Assembly (NCBI GenBank): GCA_032622095.1
Contig: CP136067.1
Span: 174,504,556 to 174,568,555, forward strand
Direction: 5' to 3'
DNA: 64,000 bases
DNA from: Siphonodentalium dalli
Taxonomy: Eukaryota; Mollusca; Scaphopoda; Gadilida; Siphonodentaliidae
Under the pieces are notes generated by a model. It saw only the letters and a list, made by a program, of their open reading frames with translations. It was not told where the DNA came from and ran no database searches. Shown here piece by piece: positions 34,018-45,800 of this stretch. Position 1 is the first letter of the stretch, and every line of letters starts with the position of its first letter. A program made the position numbers and the translations under genes.

Positions 34018-35579
34018 TATATAGACGCGAAAATTGAAGAAAAAACATATTTCCTAATGCATATCAGCATACATGCCCCATGAAAGTGTGTCTCCACCCG
34101 GAACTTTAGTGTATTTGATAAAAGGGACATCTCCTGCACAGATATATACAAGTTCCATGGTCATAAAAAGGGAATTAGGGGTCCCTGGGGGCTTGCTTCC
34201 CTCATATGGTGTACTTATTGACTCAAAATTGGGTAAAACCCCCTATTTTCATATCATCAGCATCCCTGCCCCATGCAAGTATGTCTCCAGCCCGGAGCTC
34301 TGGTGTATTTGAATAAGGGGGCATCTCCTGCACAGATACATATAAGATCCATGGTCATAAAAAGGGAATTAGGGGTTACAGGGGGCCTGCTTCCCTCATG
34401 TGGTGTGCCTATATAGACGCGAAAATTGAAGAAAAAACATATTTCCTAATGCATATCAGCATACATGCCCCATGAAAGTGTGTCTCCACCCGGAGCTTTA
34501 GTGTATTTGATAAAAGGGACATCTCCTGCACAGATATATACAAGTTCCATGGTCATAAAAAGGGAATTAGGGGTCCCTGGGGGCTTGCTTCCCTCATATG
34601 GTGTACTTATTGACTCAAAATTGGGTAAAAACCCCTATTTTAATTTCATCAGCATCCCTGCCCCATGCAAGTAAGCCTCCAGCCCGGAGCTCTGGTGTAT
34701 TTGAATAAAGGGGCATCTCCTGCACAGATACATATAAGATCCATGGTCATAAAAAGGGAATTAGGGGTTACAGGGGGCCTGCTTCCCTCATGTGGTGTGC
34801 CTATATAGACGCGAAAATTGAAGAAAAAACATATTTCCTAATGCATATCAGCATACATGCCCCATGAAAGTGTGTCTCCACCCGGAACTTTAGTGTATTT
34901 GATAAAAGGGACATCTCCTGCACAGATATATACAAGTTCCATGGTCATAAAAAGGGAATTAGGGGTCCCTGGGGGCTTGCTTCCCTCATATGGTGTACTT
35001 ATTGACTCAAAATTGGGTAAAACCCCCTATTTTCATATCATCAGCATCCCTGCCCCATGCAAGTATGTCTCCAGCCCGGAGCTCTGGTGTATTTGAATAA
35101 GGGGGCATCTCCTGCACAGATACATATAAGATCCATGGTCATAAAAAGGGAATTAGGGGTTACAGGGGGCCTGCTTCCCTCATGTGGTGTGCCTATATAG
35201 ACGCGAAAATTGAAGAAAAAACATATTTCCTAATGCATATCAGCATACATGCCCCATGAAAGTGTGTCTCCACCCGGAGCTTTAGTGTATTTGATAAAAG
35301 GGACATCTCCTGCACAGATATATACAAGTTCCATGGTCATAAAAAGGGAATTAGGGGTCCCTGGGGGCTTGCTTCCCTCATATGGTGTACTTATTGACTC
35401 AAAATTGGGTAAAAACCCCTATTTTAATTTCATCAGCATCCCTGCCCCATGCAAGTAAGCCTCCAGCCCGGAGCTCTGGTGTATTTGAATAAAGGGGCAT
35501 CTCCTGCACAGATACATATAAGATCCATGGTCATAAAAAGGGAATTAGGGGTTACAGGGGGCCTGCTTCCCTCATGTGG
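34018..35579 (+). repeat. 392-bp satellite, block 3 (forward)
   Basis: Four units in the order A, B, A, B. The join with block 2 is a perfect palindrome centred between 34017 and 34018 (tctatata|tatataga core). Confidence 0.97.
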
Positions 35580-38193
35580 CTTACTTGCATGGGGCAGGGA
35601 TGCTGATGAAATTAAAATAGGGGTTTTTACCCAATTTTGAGTCAATAAGTACACCATATGAGGGAAGCAAGCCCCCAGGGACCCCTAATTCCCTTTTTAT
35701 GACCATGGAACTTGTATATATCTGTGCAGGAGATGTCCCTTTTATCAAATACACTAAAGCTCCGGGTGGAGACACACTTTCATGGGGCATGTATGCTGAT
35801 ATGCATTAGGAAATATGTTTTTTCTTCAATTTTCGCGTCTATATAGGCACACCACATGAGGGAAGCAGGTCCCCTGTAACCCCTAATTCCCTTTTTATGA
35901 CCATGGATCTTATATGTATCTGTGCAGGAGATGCCCCTTTATTCAAATACACCAGAGCTCCGGGCTGGAGGCATACTTGCATGGGGCAGGGATGCTGCTG
36001 AAATGAAAATAGGGGTTTTTACCCAATTTTGAGTCAATAAGTACACCATATGAGGGAAGCAAGCCCCCAGGGACCCCTAACTCCCTTTTTATGACCATGG
36101 AACTTGTATATATCTGTGCAGGAGATGTCCCTTTTATCAAATACACTAAAGCTCCGGTGGAGACACACTTTCATGGGGCATGTATGCTGATATGCATTAG
36201 GAAATATGTTTTTTCTTCAATTTTCGCGTCTATATAGGCACACCACATGAGGGAAGCAGGCCCCCTGTAACCCCTAATTCCCTTTTTATGACCATGGATC
36301 TTATATGTATATGTGCAGGAGATGCCCCTTCATTCAAATACACCAGAGCTCCGAGCTTGAGACATACTTGCATGGGGCAGGGATGCTGATGATATGAAAA
36401 TAGGGGGTTTTACCCAATTTTGAGTCAATAAGTACACCACATGAGGGAAGCAAGCCCCCCAGGGACCCCTAATTCCCTTTTTATGACCATGGAACTTGTA
36501 TATATCTGTGCAGGAGATGTCCCTTTTATCAAATACACTAAAGCTCCGGGTGGAGACACACTTTCATGGGGCATGTATGCTGATATGCATTAGGAAATAT
36601 GTTTTTTCTTCAATTTTCGCGTCTATATAGGCACACCACATGAGGGAAGCAGGCCCCCTGTAACCCCTAATTCCCTTTTTATGACCATGGATCTTATATG
36701 TATCTGTGCAGGAGATGCCCCCTTATTCAAATACACCAGAGCTCCGGGCTGGAGACATACTTGCATGGGGCAGGGATGCTGATGATATGAAAATAGGGGG
36801 TTTTACCCAATTTTGAGTCAATAAGTACACCATATGAGGGAAGCAAGCCCCCAGGGACCCCTAATTCCCTTTTTATGACCATGGAACTTGTATATATCTG
36901 TGCAGGAGATGTCCCTTTTATCAAATACACTAAAGTTCCGGGTGGAGACACACTTTCATGGGGCATGTATGCTGATATGCATTAGGAAATATGTTTTTTC
37001 TTCAATTTTCGCGTCTATATAGGCACACCACATGAGGGAAGCAGGCCCCCTGTAACCCCTAATTCCCTTTTTATGACCATGGATCTTATATGTATCTGTG
37101 CAGGAGATGCCCCTTTATTCAAATACACCAGAGCTCCGGGCTGGAGGCTTACTTGCATGGGGCAGGGATGCTGATGAAATTAAAATAGGGGTTTTTACCC
37201 AATTTTGAGTCAATAAGTACACCATATGAGGGAAGCAAGCCCCCAGGGACCCCTAATTCCCTTTTTATGACCATGGAACTTGTATATATCTGTGCAGGAG
37301 ATGTCCCTTTTATCAAATACACTAAAGCTCCGGGTGGAGACACACTTTCATGGGGCATGTATGCTGATATGCATTAGGAAATATGTTTTTTCTTCAATTT
37401 TCGCGTCTATATAGGCACACCACATGAGGGAAGCAGGCCCCCTGTAACCCCTAATTCCCTTTTTATGACCATGGATCTTATATGTATCTGTGCAGGAGAT
37501 GCCCCCTTATTCAAATACACCAGAGCTCCGGGCTGGAGACATACTTGCATGGGGCAGGGATGCTGATGATATGAAAATAGGGGGTTTTACCCAATTTTGA
37601 GTCAATAAGTACACCATATGAGGGAAGCAAGCCCCCAGGGACCCCTAATTCCCTTTTTATGACCATGGAACTTGTATATATCTGTGCAGGAGATGTCCCT
37701 TTTATCAAATACACTAAAGTTCCGGGTGGAGACACACTTTCATGGGGCATGTATGCTGATATGCATTAGGAAATATGTTTTTTCTTCAATTTTCGCGTCT
37801 ATATAGGCACACCACATGAGGGAAGCAGGCCCCCTGTAACCCCTAATTCCCTTTTTATGACCATGGATCTTATATGTATCTGTGCAGGAGATGCCCCTTT
37901 ATTCAAATACACCAGAGCTCCGGGCTGGAGGCATACTTGCATGGGGCAGGGATGCTGCTGAAATGAAAATAGGGGTTTTTACCCAATTTTGAGTCAATAA
38001 GTACACCATATGAGGGAAGCAAGCCCCCAGGGACCCCTAACTCCCTTTTTATGACCATGGAACTTGTATATATCTGTGCAGGAGATGTCCCTTTTATCAA
38101 ATACACTAAAGCTCCGGTGGAGACACACTTTCATGGGGCATGTATGCTGATATGCATTAGGAAATATGTTTTTTCTTCAATTTTCGCGTCTAT
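35580..38193 (-). repeat. 392-bp satellite, block 4 (inverted)
   Basis: About six and a half units. The join with block 3 is abrupt (catgtgg|cttacttgcatgg) and not symmetrical, leaving a spacer of roughly 125 bases between mirrored parts. Confidence 0.97.
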
Positions 38194-38960
38194 ATATACG
38201 CGAAAATTGAAGAAAAAACATATTTCCTAATGCATATCAGCATACATGCCCCATGAAAGTGTGTCTCCACCCGGAGCTTTAGTGTATTTGATAAAAGGGA
38301 CATCTCCTGCACAGATATATACAAGTTCCATGGTCATAAATAGGGAATTAGCGGTCCCTGGGGGCTTGCTTCCCTCATATGGTGTACTTATTGACTCAAA
38401 ATTGGGTAAAACCCCCTATTTTCATATCATCAGCATCCCTGCCCCATGCAAGTATGTCTCCAGCTCGGAGCTCTGGTGTATTTGAATGAAGGGGCATCTC
38501 CTGCACATATATATATAAGATCCATGGTCATAAAAAGGGAATTAGGGGTTACAGGGGGCCTGCTTCCCTCATGTGGTGTGCCTATATAGACGCGAAAATT
38601 GAAGAATAAACATATTTCCTAATGCATATCAGCATACATGCCCCATGAATGTGTGTCTCCACCCGGAGCTCTAGTGTATTTAATAAAAGGGACATCTCCT
38701 GCACAGATATATACACTATACATGGTCATAAAATGGGAATTAGGGGTTAGTGTGTGTGTGCTTCCCTCATATTGTGGGCATATATACTCGAAAATTGAAG
38801 AAAAAATATATCCAAATGCATATATCCATCCCTGACACAAGATGTTGTGTCTACCTCCCGGAGCTCCATTGTATGTCAGTATATTTTCCATTGTCATAAA
38901 AAGGGAATGAGGTCTTACTCGGGGCTTCCTTCATCATATGGTGGTCCTATATTAACTCGA
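38194..38960 (+). repeat. 392-bp satellite, block 5 (forward) with degenerate edge
   Basis: One near-standard unit, then two decayed monomers (about 38636-38830 and 38831-38955). The first joins an A-type start to the 'ctcgaaaattgaagaaaa' end after one monomer length, so it reads like a single ancestral monomer rather than a dimer. A palindrome with cgcg arms, slightly shortened, marks the join with block 4 near 38194. Confidence 0.93.
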
Positions 38961-41900
38961 AAAAACCAATAAGCGCCCAGTCAATGTTTTATATGCATGA
39001 TACTGTTAAAGCACTGTGAATTATTGTTCACTTATGGATCATGCAAAAATATGAACAACACTGATTTAATGTTTATGCATCCGTACTAGTTAAATCTTCT
39101 GCATGATATTTTCGCAATAGATATATATCACATTATAAATTTAAATCTCATGTTTTTTTCATGCTCAATTTCAGCGTAAACACCAGATGAAAATCAATGA
39201 CCATTATGTAGTGATTGCAGCTCTTGTTGTTACCCCTAATGTAATCTAATCGGTGATATCCTGGTGGATTCTTCTTATGACACCACTATAGTCCATCTAA
39301 AATTACAAACTAGGCCATGCACACCCATCCAGTTGTTTAATAGTTGTCAGTGACGATATATTTGCACCATTTCGTTACTAAATTGCCTATGTATGCAGTG
39401 CATAACCACAGCAGCAACGGGCCATGCTTTTGGATTCTTCTTGTGCCACTACTAGTCCATCTAAACAAGACAGTCAATGACTGGGTCGCTCACCAGACTG
39501 TAAAGACTGAGAAGACGGCGACTCTGAAGACTACAAGAGTCAGTACTTGACAAAATTACTTAAGACAAGTAGTTTTAAACATGGACATAGCTGGAAGTTC
39601 TTAGATGAGCAGGTCTCTTCACCTTGAAATTTCTAATTGCACATCACTGACAAATCTCCGACCTCTTACCTTTTAAAGAGGACAACCATACCACAGTACT
39701 AAGTTCACAAAAATCCTTTTGTACATCACTCTTAGGTTGAATTTTACGACTGGTACCAGTACTTCAAGCTCTCAAACGTTTGAAAATTACCAACCTGACA
39801 CCCCCCATAAAGTTAAAATTTGTGGCCAATTCGGTCCAACAGTTTAACCTGAAGTAGAAACGTATGTACTGATGGTTTAAAAACATACATGTTAGAAAAT
39901 CAAACCAAACTATAAGAACAATTCTAACTTATTTTTGGTGTGAACATCTAATCTACAACTAATGTAGTATCAGGTATGAAACTTTTAACTGTTTAACTTT
40001 TGATCAAAGTAGGGGGTCAAATCTCCACCCTCTACACTCCCTCTCCATTGCCTCAAACATTGCCCCCACACAGGCTGTCTAGAAATCAATATTATTATAC
40101 CAGTACCAAACAGCATAGAGGAGAGTTAAATCTCTTATCTCTGCCCCTATTAGAACAAATGTGAATCCTCATCTATGAGATCCATTCATCTAGTAATATC
40201 AATATACCTCCCAATATCCCCCCAATTTTTCTTTGAAAAATCAGGGTATGATTTCACCTGGATAAGTGGTGGTTAAGAAACTAATATTGGAACAGCCGAG
40301 TCTGTATTTAGTGTGTCTGACCTTTGCAGGTGAATTTAATGACAGTATTCCGCAAGGTGGACTAACATCACCAAAGTCACCCTCTGGGGACCTCATTTCC
40401 TAAAAATGACCACATTTGAACAAATCTGAACCCCGGTCACCCAAGGCCCCTCCATACCAAATATAAGCTATATAGGCCCAATGGTTCTTGAGAAAAAACT
40501 GTTTTAAGAATTACTATAGAGGGAAAGAGTTACTAACTTAGTATGGCTTCGCACCAACATGTATTTGATATGATGAACTTAATTGAACAAATCTGATTGT
40601 GAGACACATAGGGAACATGCACACTGAAATATATAAACACATTCCGTCTTTAATTTGGAGAAGAAAGCAATTGTTGATAGACGGATGGATAGACATCCCA
40701 ACAGGCAGACGGATGGAAGCCTGACAGATAGAAGACAAATTTAATCCAATATTTACTCCCCAATTTTTCTTTGAAAAATAGTGGAATGATTTCATCTGGA
40801 TAAGTGGTTAAGAAAATAATATGAAATGGCTAAGCCTGAATTTAGTATGTCTGACATTTGCAGAATTAGGTCCCCAAAAGGTGAATTAAATGACAATATT
40901 CCGTAAGGCGGGCCAGCATCACCGAATTCATCCTCAATCTGATTAGGCCTCAATGGCCAATAAAAACCTAGGAACAGATTGAAGTCCTACAGTTGAAGTT
41001 GGTGATACACACCCATTGAGCACCTCAATTATGCATTTTATCTTCTGCAAATTAGGGGGAAATTGAAACTGAACAGGTGGAATAAAATAACTAAAACAAA
41101 CTTTCAATTTGATACTTAGGATACTTCACAGGAGATGAATTAGGGTGTATTTGGTGATGCTAGCCTGCTGTATGGTGTAGCAACACTAAATTCACCCTAT
41201 GGGGACCTCATTCTGCAAATGTCAGACACACTATTTCCAGACTTGAAGAAATCTAAACCATTCACAGTACCATTGTATGTCAGGGAAACCAATTCCTATC
41301 AGTCATCACCTAACATTGGGAGCACCAGTTTGTTTTTAAATTGCTAGCAGATATGTTTACATAAACCAGCCAGATGACATCTATTATTCTGATCTAAATT
41401 AATGACCTGTGTCTTTGCAGATATATGTGCTTCTGTGGTGAGAAGAGGTATTAATTAAATTGGGAGATGATATGGCATGGAAGGGATGTTGGTTGATGGC
41501 AGGGTGGGCGGTGGGTCTGGGCCATGTGTGAGGGGCGGGTGGGGGAGGGTGGAATGTTTCCATAATTTCATTAAAGAGTAAAGTTTCATAACTCTGCAGA
41601 TGTTATAATGGTGTCACTTTAAAAAAAATAATTAATTTGATAACATGTTTAAAAAATAATTTGTTTGTTTGCTAAATTGAGAAAGGTCGCCCTGAAAATT
41701 CCAAAAATCTAAATTTAACAAAATCTTCTCTTTTGTTTTAGTTATGTCACTGACTCCGCCCAAATTTGACCCAGTGGCCTCATTTGAACAAATCTGAACC
41801 ACAGTCCCCCAAGGACCCTTTGTACCAAATGTGAACCAATTCGGCCCAATGAAATTCGAGAAGAAGTCGCTGTAAGAATTACTGTGGTAGAAAAGAGTTA

Positions 41901-42200
41901 TGGTCCTAGCTTCGCAACTATTTGACAGGATGAACTCATTTGAACAAATCTGAATACCAGTCACATAGGGAACATCCACACCAAATATGAACCCGTTCGG
42001 CCGTATGGTTCCAGAGGAGACGGATGGACGGATGGAAGGACGGACGGACGGATGGATGGACGGACGACGTGCGAGGAGTGATAACTATAGCTCCACCGGA
42101 GACTTCGTCTCAGGTGAGCTAAAACACAAACTAGGTCACATAAACTTGTCCAGCCGTTCAAAAATTGGGCGTAAATCGTGCGTGGATTAAAGTAGTACAT
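38961..42200. repeat. Left outer arm of the giant inverted repeat
   Basis: It matches 59230-62690 in inverse orientation almost throughout. Examples are aacatggacatagctggaag (39577) with its complement near 62120, and the block ending 'gacggacgg' around 42050 with 59340-59400. It includes R2 fragments at 39262-39475. The rest, 39475-42110, carries 'ttgaacaaatctgaa' and 'accaaatatgaacc' phrases I associate with a common mollusc repeat. There is no gene. Confidence 0.9.
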
Positions 42201-42210
42201 TTGTCGTTGC

Positions 42211-42810
42211 TTAAAGGGGTACTGTACCCAAGATGTTGTTGTTGGTTTCTATAATCCCCGAGTCTGAGAATAAGGTAACAACTTTTCCATTTTTTGAAAG
42301 TCTGTTGAGTACGAAGTATTGTTACGGATGGCAAATTTACCGGAATGCAAAAATACAAATTGTCGTTGTCGAGTAATTTTTGTACAGTTTTCAACCAAAT
42401 GAATCAAATAAACATTATATTATATGCTTAGCAGTCCCATATACTCATTTAAGTTAGTGTATGGTCACTAGTCAATGAGTGGCTTGGGTTTTCTCCCCGT
42501 ATAAGCATAATGTTTCAAACGATCGTGTGTGCAATTGTTTTATTAATCCAGTATCCCTCAATTATAATTTGATTACGTTTTGTACACGGAAATTCCAATT
42601 TTAAGAGACGCCATTTTATGGCTGGAGCCATAAAATCAATTTATATTAAATTATTAACTTTTAAATTATTAAATTTTAAGATAGCCTATTAACCTGAGCG
42701 TTTACAGAATACATCTTCGACTCAAATTACTTATATTTCTATATAGTATCGATAATAGATCGTTGTTATCACCGGGAATTTATTGAAAATGGCGTACAGT
42801 ACCCCTTTAA
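42211..42810. mobile_element. TTAA-flanked MITE inserted in the left array
   Basis: TTAA at 42211-42214 and 42807-42810 borders 592 bases whose ends are aggggtactgtac and its complement. The uninserted sequence cgttgcttaatccagcctgt survives in sister repeats, for instance near 43861, and the inserted copy splits exactly at the TTAA. There is no coding region. Inferred piggyBac-type mobilisation. Confidence 0.92.
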
Positions 42811-45800
42811 TCCAGCCTGTTCGGCTGAAACCCAGCACGTTATTTGCTTATAACGAAGAATACTTTAGGTAGATAATATCTGCTTAGATTAGCTTCCGTT
42901 TGAGTCGATGATGTGCTGAAAATGAGACACTATTAGTAACATTATCGACTCATATAGAGTCGATTCTAAGCAGATTATGTGCCGACAATGACAAAATAAG
43001 CCAACCCATGACTGTCCAGGTGTACTCTCATCACCATATGTTTTCACTGCGGCTCACACCATAACACGAAATGAAGACTATGACTAGATTATCTGCTTAC
43101 TTCAGAAATAAATAATCACTTTATGTACATAATTAAATTTATAGGTCGATTATGTGCGTAATTGCGGAGCATATGTTGCTAAATCTCCCGCGTTGGCATA
43201 ACCATAGCAGCCACGGTGCTATTATTGTGTATACTAATTTATAAATCACTGGTCCATCTAAAAATCACAAACTGGTTCATATGCGCCTGTCCAGCTGTTC
43301 AAAAATTGGGCGTAAATCGTTCGTGGGGTCAAAATAATGAAAAAAGGTCATATTTCGTTGCTAAATTGCCTGCGTGGGCACAACCATAGCAGCCACGAGG
43401 CTATTCTTGTGGATTCTTCTTGTGTCACCACAAGTCCATCTAAAAATCACAAAGTAGGTCACATAAACTTGTTCAAAAATTCAGGTTATGTGTGGACAAT
43501 GACAAAAATAAGCCAACCCACGACTTTTCAGGTGTACTCTCATTAACATGTGTTTCAACGGTGGCTCACGCCACAACACGAAATGACGACTATTACTGCA
43601 TTATCTGCTTAATTCAGAATCAAATAATCACTTTATGTACATAATTAAAATTATAGGTCGATTATGTGCGTAATTTTGGAAAATATGTTGCTAAATCGTC
43701 TGCGTTGGCATAACCATAGCAGCCACGGGGCTATTCTTGTGGATACTAATTTCTGCACAACTGGTCCATCTAAAAATCACAAACTGGTTCACATACGACT
43801 GTCCAGCCGTTCAAAAATTTGGTGTAAATCGTGCGTGGAGTAAAAATAGTACATTTGTCGTTGCTTAATCCAGCCTGTTCGGCTGAAACCCAGCACGTTA
43901 TTTGCTTATAAGGAAGAGTACTTTAGGTAGATAATCTGCTTAGATTTGCTTCCGTTTGAGTCGATAATGTGCTGAAAAGGAGAACCTATTAGTCACATTA
44001 TCGACTCATATAGATTCCATTCTAAGCAGATTATGTGCGGACAATGAAAAAAATAAGCCAACCCACGACTTTTCAGGTGTACTCTCATTAACATGTGTTT
44101 TCTCCGTGGCTCACGCCATAACACGAAATGAAGACTATGACTGCATTATCTGCTTACTTCAGAATCAAATAATCACGTTATGTACATAATTAAAATTATA
44201 GATCGAATATTATGTGCGTAATTTTGGAAAATATGTTGCTAAATCGTCTGCGTTGGCATAACCATAGTAGCCACGGGGCTATTCTTGTGGATACTAATTT
44301 CTGCACAACTGGTCCATCTAAAAATCACAAACTGGTTCACATACGACTGTCCAGCCGTTCAAAAATTGGGCGTAAATCGTGCGTGGATTAAAGTAGTACA
44401 TTTGTCGTTGCTTAATCCAACCTGTTCGGCTGAAACCCAGCACGTTATTTGCTTATAACGAAGAATACTTTAGGTAGATAATATCTGCTTAGATTAGCTT
44501 CCGTTTGAGTCGATGATGTGCTGAAAATGAGACACTATTAGTAACAGTATCGACTCATATAGAGTCGATTCTAAGCAGATTATGTGCCGACAATGACAAA
44601 ATAAGCCAACCCATGACTGTCCAGGTGTACTCTCATCACCATATGTTTTCACTACGGCTCACACCATAACATGAAATGAAGACTATGACTAGATTATCTG
44701 CTTACTTCAGAACTAAATAATCACTTTATGTACATAATTAAATTTATAGGTCGATTATGTGCGTAATTGCGGAGCATATGTTGCTAAATCTCCCGCATTG
44801 GCATAACCATAGCAGCCACGGTGCTATTATTGTGTATACTAATTTATAAATCACTGGTCCATCTAAAAATTTGGTGTAAATCGTGCGTGGAGTAAAAATA
44901 GTACATTTGTCGTTGCTTAATCCAGCCTGTTCGGCTGAAACCCAGCACGTTATTTGCTTATAACGAAGAATACTTTAGGTAGATAATCTGCTTAGATTCG
45001 CTTCCGTTTGAGTCGATAGTGTGCTGAAAAGGAGAACCTAGTAGTCATATTATCGACTCATATAGATTCCATTCTAAGCAGATTATGTGCGGACAATGAA
45101 AAAAATAAGCCAACCCACGACTTTTCAGGTGTACTCTCATTAACATGTGTTTTCTCTGCGGCTCACGCCATAACACGAAATGAAGACTATGACTGCATTA
45201 TCTGCTTACTTCAGAATCAAATAATCACGTTATGTACATCATTAAAATTATAGATCGAATATTATGTGCGTAATTTTGGAAAATATGTTGCTAAATCGTC
45301 TGCGTTGGCATAACCATAGTAGCCACGGGGCTATTCTTGTGTATACTTATTTCTGCACAACTGGTCCATCTAAAAATCACAAACTGGTTCACATACGACT
45401 GTCCAGCCGTTCAAAAATTTGGTGTAAATCGTGCGTGGATTAAAGTAGTACATTTGTCGTTGCTTAATCCAACCTGTTCGGCTGAAACCCAGCACGTTAT
45501 TTGCTTATAACGAAGAATACTTTAGGTAGATAATATCTGCTTAGATTAGCTTCCGTTTGAGTCGATGATGTGCTGAAAATGAGACACTATTAGTAACAGT
45601 ATCGACTCATATAGAGTCGATTCTAAGCAGATTATGTGCCGACAATGACAAAATAAGCCAACCCATGACTGTCCAGGTGTACTCTCATCACCATATGTTT
45701 TCACTACGGCTCACACCATAACATGAAATGAAGACTATGACTAGATTATCTGCTTACTTCAGAACTAAATAATCACTTTATGTACATAATTAAATTTATA

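Noticed and set aside
24754-38485. Repeated open frames of 67-80 codons (MPHESVSPPG... type) throughout the satellite, on both strands
   Set aside because: They recur because the DNA repeats. The 392-base period is not a multiple of three, so no joined protein forms. There is no splice pattern, and frames are kept only as far as unit identity.
24602-38960. Possible CRISPR array
   Set aside because: Units are about 392 bases and fully repeated, with no unique spacers, no short direct repeat and no cas genes. The genome is eukaryotic.
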